A DNA stretch of 64,000 nucleotides from JAVBQB01 sp031549265. Lineage in GTDB: Bacteria; Bacillota; Clostridia; Oscillospirales; JAVBQB01. Below the pieces are notes generated by a model. It had not been told where the DNA came from. It ran no database searches and saw only the letters and a list, made by a program, of their open reading frames with translations. The translations under genes and the position numbers were made by a program. Positions within the stretch are counted from its first letter, which is position 1. Each line of letters starts with the position of its first letter. Below, in pieces: positions 50,403-58,863 of the stretch. The stretch spans positions 186,001 to 250,000 of the forward strand of contig JAVBQB010000001.1 in assembly GCA_031549265.1 (NCBI GenBank). Reading direction: 5' to 3'.

Positions 50403-50759
50403 ATGGAGTATTTAAAGGCGTTTCTGGTGGGAGGCGCGCTGTGCGTCATTGGACAGGTGCTTATTGACCGGACTAAGCTGACACCGGCACGGATTCTCGT
50501 AATCTATGTGGTCAGCGGCGTGATCCTCACGGCGGTTGGACTGTATGGCCCGCTGGTTAAATGGGCAGGCGCGGGAGCGACAGTTCCGCTGACCGGCTTT
50601 GGATACGCGCTGGCGCGCGGTGTGGAGGAAGCGGTCAAAAACAGCGGCGTACTCGGCGCGTTTACAGGTGGATTTACAGCGACCGCGGGCGGAATAGCCG
50701 CCGCAGTATTTTTCGGCTATCTTGCCGCTCTCGTATTCAAATCCGGCGACAAAAGCTGA
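50403..50759 (+). CDS. spoVAE: Stage V sporulation protein AE
   Basis: A membrane component of the SpoVA dipicolinic-acid channel, 118 residues (SpoVAEb type). It has about four hydrophobic segments: YLKAFLVGGALCVIGQVLID, ILVIYVVSGVILTAVGLYG, TVPLTGFGYALARG and GGIAAAVFFGYLAALVF. The ATG at 50403 has GGGATGG 6 nt upstream. It is the next gene of the spoVA operon after spoVAD. With spoVAD interrupted, transcription of spoVAE from the spoVAD promoter would also have to cross 9 kb, so the element may silence both until excised. Confidence 0.92.
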   Translation: MEYLKAFLVGGALCVIGQVLIDRTKLTPARILVIYVVSGVILTAVGLYGPLVKWAGAGATVPLTGFGYALARGVEEAVKNSGVLGAFTGGFTATAGGIAAAVFFGYLAALVFKSGDKS

Positions 50760-50778
50760 GCTTTGGATAATAATGACT

Positions 50779-50812
50779 GCCGCGCTGCCCGTGCAAAACG
50801 GAACAGCGCGGC
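50779..50812. terminator. Bidirectional terminator between spoVAE and nrdG
   Basis: A 9-bp stem, GCCGCGCTG with CAGCGCGGC, and an inner CCGT/ACGG pair. GCTTTATTATT follows on the plus side and AGTCATTATTATCC on the minus side. It lies between the convergent spoVAE and nrdG genes. Confidence 0.7.
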
Positions 50813-50818
50813 GCTTTA

Positions 50819-51331
50819 TTATTCTTCGAGTTCAAAGGCGACTGCATGGCCTGCCGACAGGCTTTTCCTGACGTCGATCAGCCGCTGATTCGCGCTGCCG
50901 CGGAACCGCAGAGTCATCGAACGCAGTCTGGAGTCAAAAGGTCCGTCCACGAGAACGTCCGTTGCCTCGAGCAGTTCGCGCCAGTGCGGCTTTTCCGCGT
51001 GCGACGAAATAATATCCTCAAAAGTAAAACCAGTATAAGTCCATACGTCCAACCCACCGGAGCGGACATCTCTCGCGAGCTCGGCCAGAGGCTGCGCCTG
51101 CAGGAACGGTTCCCCGCCGGAAAGAGTCAGACCCATCAGAATTGGATTGCCCCGGATACTCGCGATGATTTGCCCTGTTGTTGTCAAATGCCCGCCATCC
51201 GGATCGTGCGAGTCGGGGTTATGACAGTCGGCGCATTTGTTCAGGCAGCCCTGCGCGAAAACAACAAACCTAATGCCGGGGCCGTCAACTATGGATTCCT
51301 CAACCAGACCCGCTATCCGAAGATTACTCAT
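50819..51331 (-). CDS. nrdG: Anaerobic ribonucleotide reductase activating protein
   Basis: A radical-SAM activase that installs the glycyl radical on NrdD; 170 residues. The [4Fe-4S]/SAM motif is CX3CX2C in QGCLNKCADCHNPDS. LTLSGGEPFLQ is the SAM-binding GGE segment. The start overlaps nrdD by 8 nt, so the activase is translated with its target. NrdR boxes upstream of nrdD would control both genes. Confidence 0.95.
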   Translation of the reverse strand: MSNLRIAGLVEESIVDGPGIRFVVFAQGCLNKCADCHNPDSHDPDGGHLTTTGQIIASIRGNPILMGLTLSGGEPFLQAQPLAELARDVRSGGLDVWTYTGFTFEDIISSHAEKPHWRELLEATDVLVDGPFDSRLRSMTLRFRGSANQRLIDVRKSLSAGHAVAFELEE

Positions 51332-53666
51332 TGCAGCAATCTTCGGTATGCTTCAGCCTGTCGCGCACCTCGGCGCGTTTGGCGTTATTGAACCTCTCGA
51401 CAGTACCGACGAGATACCCGGTTATCCGGCGAATGCGCTCAAACTTGAGGCCATCTTCAGTGCGGCCGCAGCCCGGGCAACAGTCGCCGATTATTCCCGA
51501 ATAGCCGCAGACCGGATCACGGTCAATCGGGTGATTGATCGAACCGTATCCGATGCCCGCCTCTTTCATTTCCCGAACGATGCGCTCAAACGCCTCTAGG
51601 TTGCCGGAGGGATCGCCGTCCAGCTCCACGTAAGTGATGTGGCCCGCGTTGGTCAGCGCGTGGTACGGGGATTCGAGATGAATCTTATTGTACGCTGAAA
51701 TCGGATAATACACCGGGATATGGAAGCTGTTCGTGTAGTACTCGCGGTCGGTAACTCCCGGTACCGTGCCGTATTTCGCCCTGTCCAGCCCCACAAATCT
51801 GCCGGACAGTCCCTCGGCGGGTGTCGCGATAAGCGTAAAGTTCATGTTACGGCGCGCGCTTTCCTCGTCCATCCGGGCTCGCATGTGGCCGACGATTTCC
51901 AGCCCAAGCGTGCGCGAAAACTCGCTTTCGCCGTGATGGCATCCTGTCAGCGCGACCAGTGTCTCGGCAAGGCCGATAAAGCCCATGGACAATGTTCCGT
52001 GCTTCAGCACTTCCCTGACCTCGTCGTCCCAGCCTAGCTGTTCGCTGCCCAGCCATACGCCCTGGCCCATGAGGAAGGGGAAGTTGCGAACTTTTTTTCG
52101 AGCCTGGAGTTCAAAGCGCTCCATGAGCTGGTCAATAACCAGATCGATCTTGCGGTCAAGTTCGTCGAGGAAGTTTGCGATATTCTTTCCGCTTTTCAGC
52201 GCGATTCTGGGCAGGTTTATGCTGGTGAACGAGAGGTTGCCGCGCTGGTTGCAGATTTCGCTTGAGCGGTCGTAAACATTGCCGATTACGCGGGTGCGGC
52301 AGCCCATATAGGAGATTTCAGTTTCCGGCTGGCCCGGTCTGTAATATGCTGCGTTAAACGGCGCGTCAAGAAACGAAAAGTTGGGGAACAGGCGCTTTGA
52401 GCTGACCCTGCACGCCAGCTTGAAGAGGTCATAGTTCGGATCGCCGGGGTTAAAGCTAACTCCCTCTTTTACCCTGAAGATCTGTATCGGGAAAATCGGG
52501 GTTTCGCCGCCGCCGAGACCGCTCTCAGTGGCAAGAAGTATGTTCTTGATAACCATGCGGCCTTCGGGCGAGGTGTCCATGCCGTAGTTAATTGAAGAAA
52601 ACGGCGTTTGCGCCCCGGCGCGCGAGTGCATCGTGTTAAGGTTATGGATAAAGGCCTCCATCGCCTGGAAAGTCGCGCGGTCAGTCTCCGTGACCGAACG
52701 CTTCGCGGCAAAATCCTGCGCGCGGACAATTGATTGCTCGTCGGGAATGAGCTCCAGGAGCCCAGCGCGCTCTTTCTCACAGTAACCGTCAATGCCGGAA
52801 ATGGAGGGAATGAGCCCGTCCGCTTTCAGCTCAGCCTGAATTTTGCGGATTTCAGCCGTATAGTCGGCGCCGCTGATAATCTCAAGGGCGCGGGACAAAT
52901 TGTCGCGGTAGACGCGGGCGTAAGTTTTGGCAACGCCGAGCGACATGCCGTAGTCGAAGTTGACAATGCTCTGCCCGCCGTGCTGGTCGTTTTGATTCGA
53001 CTGTATGGCTATACAGCAAAGCGCGGTATAGGAACTAATGTCGTTCGGCTCACGCAATGTGCCATGTCCGGTGGAGAATCCGCCGTTGAACAGCTTGATT
53101 ATATCGATCTGGCAGCATGTGGTTGTGAGGGTGAGAAAATCAAGGTCATGTATATGTATATCGCCGTCCGAGTGCGCTTTTGCGTGCGCGGGCTTGAGTA
53201 CAAACATTTCGTAGAACTGTTTGGCGCCTTCCGAGCCGTATTTCAGCATGGAGCCCATTGCCGTGTCACCGTCAATATTCGCGTTTTCACGCTTCAGGTC
53301 GGATTCGGACGCGTCACGGAAAGTAATATCCTTGTAGGTGTTCATCAGACGCGTATTCATTTCGCGGGCGCGGCTGCGTTCGTGGCGGTAAAGGATATAA
53401 GCCTTGGCGGTGCTGACGTGTCCGTTCTCGATCAAAACACGCTCAACCACGTCCTGAATGTGCTCGACATCAGGCGAAAAGTTGCCCTCTTCTTCGAGAA
53501 TTACTTGAACCTCAAGAGACAGCCTGTCGCAGATGTCCAGGCGCTGGCTATGTAAAGTCGCCCGAAAAGCCTTTCCGATCGCGTCTGTAATTTTTTCTCT
53601 GTCGAAAGGAGCCAGACGTCCGTCGCGTTTCCTGATGTTTGTTATCACAGCTGAATTGACTCTCAT
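51324..53666 (-). CDS. nrdD: Anaerobic ribonucleoside-triphosphate reductase
   Basis: The glycyl-radical enzyme converting NTPs to dNTPs without oxygen; about 780 residues. The N-terminal ATP cone (IRKRDGRLAPFDREKI) is for allosteric control. The C-terminal zinc site is CGYSGIIGDCCPGCGR and the radical Gly is in RRITGYLVGTVERFN. DIHIHDLDF and QNDQHGGQS are catalytic-domain markers. The ATG at 53666 has GGAG 7 nt upstream; the ATG at 53672 is too close to it. Tandem NrdR boxes lie 59-105 bp upstream. Confidence 0.96.
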   Translation of the reverse strand: MRVNSAVITNIRKRDGRLAPFDREKITDAIGKAFRATLHSQRLDICDRLSLEVQVILEEEGNFSPDVEHIQDVVERVLIENGHVSTAKAYILYRHERSRAREMNTRLMNTYKDITFRDASESDLKRENANIDGDTAMGSMLKYGSEGAKQFYEMFVLKPAHAKAHSDGDIHIHDLDFLTLTTTCCQIDIIKLFNGGFSTGHGTLREPNDISSYTALCCIAIQSNQNDQHGGQSIVNFDYGMSLGVAKTYARVYRDNLSRALEIISGADYTAEIRKIQAELKADGLIPSISGIDGYCEKERAGLLELIPDEQSIVRAQDFAAKRSVTETDRATFQAMEAFIHNLNTMHSRAGAQTPFSSINYGMDTSPEGRMVIKNILLATESGLGGGETPIFPIQIFRVKEGVSFNPGDPNYDLFKLACRVSSKRLFPNFSFLDAPFNAAYYRPGQPETEISYMGCRTRVIGNVYDRSSEICNQRGNLSFTSINLPRIALKSGKNIANFLDELDRKIDLVIDQLMERFELQARKKVRNFPFLMGQGVWLGSEQLGWDDEVREVLKHGTLSMGFIGLAETLVALTGCHHGESEFSRTLGLEIVGHMRARMDEESARRNMNFTLIATPAEGLSGRFVGLDRAKYGTVPGVTDREYYTNSFHIPVYYPISAYNKIHLESPYHALTNAGHITYVELDGDPSGNLEAFERIVREMKEAGIGYGSINHPIDRDPVCGYSGIIGDCCPGCGRTEDGLKFERIRRITGYLVGTVERFNNAKRAEVRDRLKHTEDCCNE

Positions 53667-53724
53667 CAACATTCTCCGTTCTTTTGTGCCTAAAAAGCAA
53701 GAAAAATTGGATTAAATCCAACGA

Positions 53725-53740
53725 ACTCTATATATATGCA
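53725..53740. promoter_or_regulatory. NrdR box, proximal to nrdD
   Basis: ACTCTATATATATGCA matches 11 of 16 positions of the NrdR consensus (ACACWATATATWGTGT form), mainly in the left half. It starts exactly 31 bp from the second box, the usual three-turn spacing for tandem NrdR sites. Confidence 0.6.
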
Positions 53741-53755
53741 CGAGAAACGTGGCGC

Positions 53756-53771
53756 ATACTACATATAGTAT
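53756..53771. promoter_or_regulatory. NrdR box, distal to nrdD
   Basis: ATACTACATATAGTAT matches 13 of 16 positions of the NrdR consensus. It is nested in a longer palindrome (GAAACGTGG with CCACGTTTC). NrdR represses ribonucleotide reductase genes when dATP is high. Confidence 0.7.
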
Positions 53772-53810
53772 GGTACCACGTTTCACTTATTTAGTCATTA
53801 TGAAAATATC

Positions 53811-55211
53811 CTAAATTTGCTGTTCGGATTTTGTATCATTTTCGCTGGAGACACTAATTCCGAGATTGGATTTTTTCCAACGCCCGCTGATAATAAACAC
53901 CGCGCCGATAATAACGCTGACAATCGGAGAGACACCGAACGCGAGGAAGATTCCGTCCAAACCAAGGTTGAATCCCTGCGTAAACAGGATTATCAGCGCG
54001 AATCGAATAACGATTGAAGAAATCAGCATGTTAATGAGCGTGAACATCGTGTTGCCCGAGCCGTTGGACAAGCCGTTCATCGGGAACATAATTCCCAGCA
54101 GTATATAGGAGATCGATACGTAGCGGAGATAAAGCGTTCCGTATTCGACAACAAGGGGCGACGGATCAAGGCTGAAGCAAGCTATGAGCTGGGAAGGGAA
54201 CAGATTGACAAGGACCGTAACAACGGTCGCGAAAAAGATCGACATCGCAAGGCCGGTAAAGAACACATGCAGAACACGGTCATACCTTCCGGCGCCGATG
54301 TTCTGGCCTGCCATGGGAGCGATACTGGCGGCCAGCGCAATGCACGGCAGTGAGGCGAATCCGTCGATCTTCATGCCGATTCCGGCGGCGGCCGACGCCT
54401 CGACGCCATATCCGTTGATAAAGGACATAAAAGCAAGAAAAGAGAAAGTGACCATCGTCATCTGGATGGCGCTCGGCATTCCGATTTTCAGTATCAATCT
54501 CAGCTTGTCTCTGATGATCTTGAAGCTGCTGATTTTGAAATCGAACGTAAAGTTCTTCATTTTAAGGTAGATGACCGACAGTATAAAGGAAACACCCTGG
54601 GAAATAACGGTGGAGCACGCCGAGCCGGAAACGCCCCAGCCAAATACGCCGACAAAAATCAAGTCCAGTCCAACATGGAGAATCGACGCGATCAGAACGA
54701 ACATAAGCGGCCGGATCGAGTCCCCCACTCCGCGCAGAACCGCGGACACGGCGTTATATCCGAATATGAAGATAACTCCGCTCATCGTGATTACAAGATA
54801 AGACAGCGTTTCGTCAAACGCCTCGGCAGGGGTATTTATAAGGGAAAGAATCGGGGAAGCGATTACCAGTCCCAGCGCTGTCATGGCGACGCCCGCAAAG
54901 AAGAAGAAGGTCAGCAGCGTGCTGATTGTCTCACGTACATCATCCTGCCGTTTCGCACCCATGAACTGCGATATGAGTATCGTTCCGCCGATAGAGAAGC
55001 CGATAACCAGCGAAGTCATAACCATTGTGACCATGCTGCCGAGGTTAACGGCCGCAATGCCGTCCTGCCCGGTAAACCAGCCGACGATAATCATGTCTGC
55101 AATGGCGTAAAGAACCTGCAGTAAATTCGCCGCAAGCAAAGGTAATGAATATTTTACAAGCTGCATCGGCACCGAGCCGACAGTCAGGTCCTTTTGTAGT
55201 TTTGCGCTCAT
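53811..55211 (-). CDS. MATE-family efflux transporter
   Basis: A membrane exporter of 466 residues with about 12 helices in two MATE repeats: SLPLLAANLLQVLYAIADMIIVG at the start of the first, then MGAKRQDDVRE; the second half begins near LRLILKIGMPSAIQM. It probably expels cationic drugs or metabolites coupled to Na+ or H+. The ATG at 55211 has AGGTGG 5 nt upstream. The short C-terminal tail is polar. It is a single gene upstream of nrdD, separated by the NrdR region. Confidence 0.92.
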   Translation of the reverse strand: MSAKLQKDLTVGSVPMQLVKYSLPLLAANLLQVLYAIADMIIVGWFTGQDGIAAVNLGSMVTMVMTSLVIGFSIGGTILISQFMGAKRQDDVRETISTLLTFFFFAGVAMTALGLVIASPILSLINTPAEAFDETLSYLVITMSGVIFIFGYNAVSAVLRGVGDSIRPLMFVLIASILHVGLDLIFVGVFGWGVSGSACSTVISQGVSFILSVIYLKMKNFTFDFKISSFKIIRDKLRLILKIGMPSAIQMTMVTFSFLAFMSFINGYGVEASAAAGIGMKIDGFASLPCIALAASIAPMAGQNIGAGRYDRVLHVFFTGLAMSIFFATVVTVLVNLFPSQLIACFSLDPSPLVVEYGTLYLRYVSISYILLGIMFPMNGLSNGSGNTMFTLINMLISSIVIRFALIILFTQGFNLGLDGIFLAFGVSPIVSVIIGAVFIISGRWKKSNLGISVSSENDTKSEQQI

Positions 55212-55326
55212 TGTTTCCACCTACTAACTCAGGTGATTATAGCACAGTGAAATGCCGGGTTCAATGTAACCCTCGCCAAAATCTAAGCCTTTTGCGGGCT
55301 AAAATTCTCCGGATACCTGTCCCATA

Positions 55327-58300
55327 TCAGAAAAAATGCGTGTATCCCGTGTTGAAAAAATACAGCGCGGCGGATCGGACGTTCATGTCATAAACGCGGG
55401 CGGCGGCGATGCGGTATGCCGAGAGCTGAGGCTTATAATGCTCCGCCCGCTCCCGGTCGCCTCCCGGTTTTACGCGGTCGGTTTTGAAATCCAGAATGAC
55501 CAGCTCGTCATCTTCCCAAAAAACGCAGTCGATTGATCCCTGGAGCAAAATTTGTTCATCGCAGCTTTCCGGCGCGTCTGTTAGCTCCATTGCCGGAACC
55601 AGCAGTGAGAATCTGCGCTCCCGCTCAATTCTGCGGGAAGCGGTTAATCGCCTGCCGATATCACTGTCAAAAAAGCGTTCTATATGGGTGACGTTAATTG
55701 CCGCGGCTTCCGCCGGAGTGAGCAGGTCGCGCTCGGCGAGCGATCTGATTTGCTGCTCTATTCCCAAAGCGTCTGAGCATAGATTGAAATCCGCCAGCTG
55801 CATGAAGGTGTGGAACGCGTTTCCCCGTTCGACTCCCGTGAGAGTGGAGGTTTGTGTGTCGGGGAGCAGACTGGGTATAAGCGAAATTGCTGGCTTTGAC
55901 CACACCGGAGGCGCTTCCGTGTCCGACCGTGAAACCTGACCGGTCGCCGTCAGTTTCGACGGGATGTCAACAGCGGCAGCGTACCGGTATGACCGGGCCA
56001 GATGCTCGCCTATCTCGCGCACAAGCTCGGGGTTTGCCGACCGAGCCGGCTGAGAGTCATCTCCCGGTTCCGCGGTCAGCTCAGCCGGCGCGTCATACGG
56101 CAGGACACGGGTGCTCCACGGCGGTTTTACGGAATCGTTCGCGCCACTGGTCATGAGCACCCAGTCCGCGAGGGACTTCGCGCGCGTTATATCAAATGTA
56201 GTCGGTGTCCATTCGCGGGAGTCAGTGCTTTCGCTGGCCGAATAGTTGTCAGCGGTGCAGAACATAATCAGTTTTTCCCGCGCCCGCGTCATCGCCACAT
56301 ACAGCAGTCGCATTTCTTCCGCGACCTGTTCCGCGCGGAGTCTCGTTTGAATCGCGGCGCGCGGCAGGCTGGGATACTGGATGCCAAGCGAGCTGTCGCG
56401 GACAAACATTCCGACGCCGAGTTCCTTGTGTATCAGAACGGGCTTGTTGAAGTCGTCGGTGTTAAACTTTTTGGATAGATCGGAAAGCACCACAACCGGG
56501 TATTCCAGCCCCTTCGATCTGTGGATACTGCAAATGTTTACAAGCTCCGGACCCGTAAGCGCGGGAGAAGATAAACCACGGGCTGCGGCGGTTCGGGCGT
56601 AATCAATAAAGCCGAAAAGACCGGTAGATCCGGTTTTCTCGAACTCGCAAGCGAGACTGTGGAGCCTGAGCAGATTTGCCCGCCGGATATTGCCGGGAAA
56701 CATAGCGGAGTATATCCCAAGCATACCGGTGCGGTTGAAAATGAGCGTAATCAGGCTGTCCGCGCTTATTTCGACGGCAACTTTGCGGTAATAATCAAGT
56801 TCGGCGAGAAATTGCCTAGCATTTACATCTCCCCTGTCCGACGCGCGGGCCACCACCTCATAGAAGCTGTCGCCGCCGGAGCGGGTTTTCATTTGCGCGA
56901 GATAGTCGTCGGAAAATCCATAGACGGGCGAACGCAAAACCGAGATCAGCTCAACGTCTCTGCGTGGATTGTCAATAATCGAGAGCAGCGACATCAGCAC
57001 CGAGATTTCGGCAGTCTGAAACAGATCGTCCGCCGAGGCCGCGAGCGTCAGACCGCAAGCCGCAAGCGCCCGTTCATAATATCGTATGCGGGAGGCGGGC
57101 GAGCGCAGCAATATGCAGCAATCGCCGGGAAGGACGGGCCGCCTGCCATCGGCGCACGGTATTTCAAACCCGCTGTCAATGAGATCCCGCAGCCGTTTTG
57201 CGACCAAATGCGCCTCCGCCGCGATTCTCTCCACAGGTTCATCCCCGAGGCTGTCGCCGCCCTCTTCGTCGAAAGCGCTGGACAAGCCGAGCTTTACATC
57301 TAATATATTGAGCTCAACGGCGTCTATTCCATTATCCGGCTCCGAAGTGCCCGTGACAAGCCGTTCGTTTTCGCCGTAATCCATTTCTCCGGCATCCGCG
57401 GTCATTATTCTCTCGAAAACATGGTTGACGGCGTCCAGTATCTCGGGGCGCGACCGAAAGTTGGAGTTAAGGTTTATACGCGCCGCGGGCTGGTCATCGC
57501 CTGTGTAATCCGGCCATGAATTGTATTTAGCAAGAAAAATTGTGGGGTCAGCAAGGCGGAAGCGGTAAATTGACTGCTTGATATCGCCGACCAGAAACTG
57601 ACGGCAGTCTGCCGACAGCGCGCCGATAATCATGTCCTGCAGCGGGCTGATGTCCTGATATTCGTCAACCATGACTTCGGCCAGACTGGCGGAAAGCGTC
57701 AGCGCGACATCAGTGGGTTTGCCGTCTGCCCCGATGAGAAGCGAAGCCGTGAAAAGCTCGAGGTCGGCGAAGTCACAAATATTCCGGGCCCGTTTGGCAA
57801 ACGAAAATTCTTCGTCAAGCTGCCCGATCAGCTGAAATAATTCTGCGGCGACCGGACAGAGCTGTCTGACGTCGTGCTGATGATCAAGTGCGCTTCCGGA
57901 AATAACCTTGCAAAGACCAGCAACAGAGTCCTTCCATGCTTTACGGACGTTTTGTATTCTCGCGGCTTTCGGTTTATCGTCATATTTCGTGAGCGACTTC
58001 ATTCGCGGGAAAGACGTCTGCTTCAATGATGAAACAGTCTGATCCCAGTCGGTATCAAGAGCCGATAAGACGGCTTCAATGTCACTCAGACAGCGAGAAT
58101 ATTCATCGAAATAAACATCGCTCATTTTCGCGTCGGCGGATATCTCGGCTTGCGCCAGTTTTATTTCTGTAAGGTGGTGAGTGAGCGCAATACGGGCGTA
58201 TTCAACCAGCACCATCGCCCACCGCGAGTCCTGCGCAGGCACAGTGCGATAGCGCTCGTACTCGGCAAGTATGGAATGCTGCCATGCCGAAGCGTTGGGC

Positions 58301-58863
58301 AGCGCACGCATCCGAGTGTGAAGATCGAGCAGCGTGTCGGCAAGGTGTTGGTCGTCCCGCTCCGAGCTGAGTAGATCAACAAGCTGAGAAAAAGCGTCTC
58401 CTGCGACCGCTTCAGAATAGCGGCGCTCCAAAACGGCATCCAGCGCCGCATGTCTCAGTTTTTGGCATTCAGATTCGTCACCGACTCTGTAATCGGGCTG
58501 CAGATTAAGCTCACCGGCATACTGGCGCAGCAAGTCGGAGCAGAACGAATGCAGAGTGCCTATTCTGGCGCGGTGGATATGCGACATCTGCCTGCGCAGG
58601 TGACGGTTTTGAGGGCAGCGCGCCAGCCTTGCGGATATCTCTGCGACTATTCGGGAGCGCATTTCGTTCGCGGCGGCTTTTGTGAACGTGAGTATTAAGA
58701 ACGAATCCAAATCAAGCGGATGTTCAGGATTTTCCAATGCGGATACCAGCCGTTCGACGAGAACCCGGGTTTTGCCGGAGCCAGCGGCTGCCGCGACGAG
58801 AAGGCATTTGCTGCGGGCGGTGACTGCCAGCTCTTGCTGCTCGGTCAGTGAAATACGGCTCAT
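55327..58863 (-). CDS. addA: ATP-dependent helicase/nuclease AddA
   Basis: Helicase-nuclease subunit of AddAB, the Firmicute RecBCD equivalent that resects double-strand ends. It has 1,178 residues: Walker A AAAAGSGKTRVLVERLV near residue 25, Walker B MVDEYQDISPLQ, SIYRFRLADPTIF, the UvrD-like motif SIHRSKGLEYPVVVL, and a C-terminal RecB nuclease domain with QGSIDCVF, VILDFKTDRV and YKPQLSAYR supplying metal-binding Asp and Lys residues. It overlaps addB by 4 nt. The C-terminus ends soon after the nuclease motif. Confidence 0.96.
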   Translation of the reverse strand: MSRISLTEQQELAVTARSKCLLVAAAAGSGKTRVLVERLVSALENPEHPLDLDSFLILTFTKAAANEMRSRIVAEISARLARCPQNRHLRRQMSHIHRARIGTLHSFCSDLLRQYAGELNLQPDYRVGDESECQKLRHAALDAVLERRYSEAVAGDAFSQLVDLLSSERDDQHLADTLLDLHTRMRALPNASAWQHSILAEYERYRTVPAQDSRWAMVLVEYARIALTHHLTEIKLAQAEISADAKMSDVYFDEYSRCLSDIEAVLSALDTDWDQTVSSLKQTSFPRMKSLTKYDDKPKAARIQNVRKAWKDSVAGLCKVISGSALDHQHDVRQLCPVAAELFQLIGQLDEEFSFAKRARNICDFADLELFTASLLIGADGKPTDVALTLSASLAEVMVDEYQDISPLQDMIIGALSADCRQFLVGDIKQSIYRFRLADPTIFLAKYNSWPDYTGDDQPAARINLNSNFRSRPEILDAVNHVFERIMTADAGEMDYGENERLVTGTSEPDNGIDAVELNILDVKLGLSSAFDEEGGDSLGDEPVERIAAEAHLVAKRLRDLIDSGFEIPCADGRRPVLPGDCCILLRSPASRIRYYERALAACGLTLAASADDLFQTAEISVLMSLLSIIDNPRRDVELISVLRSPVYGFSDDYLAQMKTRSGGDSFYEVVARASDRGDVNARQFLAELDYYRKVAVEISADSLITLIFNRTGMLGIYSAMFPGNIRRANLLRLHSLACEFEKTGSTGLFGFIDYARTAAARGLSSPALTGPELVNICSIHRSKGLEYPVVVLSDLSKKFNTDDFNKPVLIHKELGVGMFVRDSSLGIQYPSLPRAAIQTRLRAEQVAEEMRLLYVAMTRAREKLIMFCTADNYSASESTDSREWTPTTFDITRAKSLADWVLMTSGANDSVKPPWSTRVLPYDAPAELTAEPGDDSQPARSANPELVREIGEHLARSYRYAAAVDIPSKLTATGQVSRSDTEAPPVWSKPAISLIPSLLPDTQTSTLTGVERGNAFHTFMQLADFNLCSDALGIEQQIRSLAERDLLTPAEAAAINVTHIERFFDSDIGRRLTASRRIERERRFSLLVPAMELTDAPESCDEQILLQGSIDCVFWEDDELVILDFKTDRVKPGGDRERAEHYKPQLSAYRIAAARVYDMNVRSAALYFFNTGYTHFF

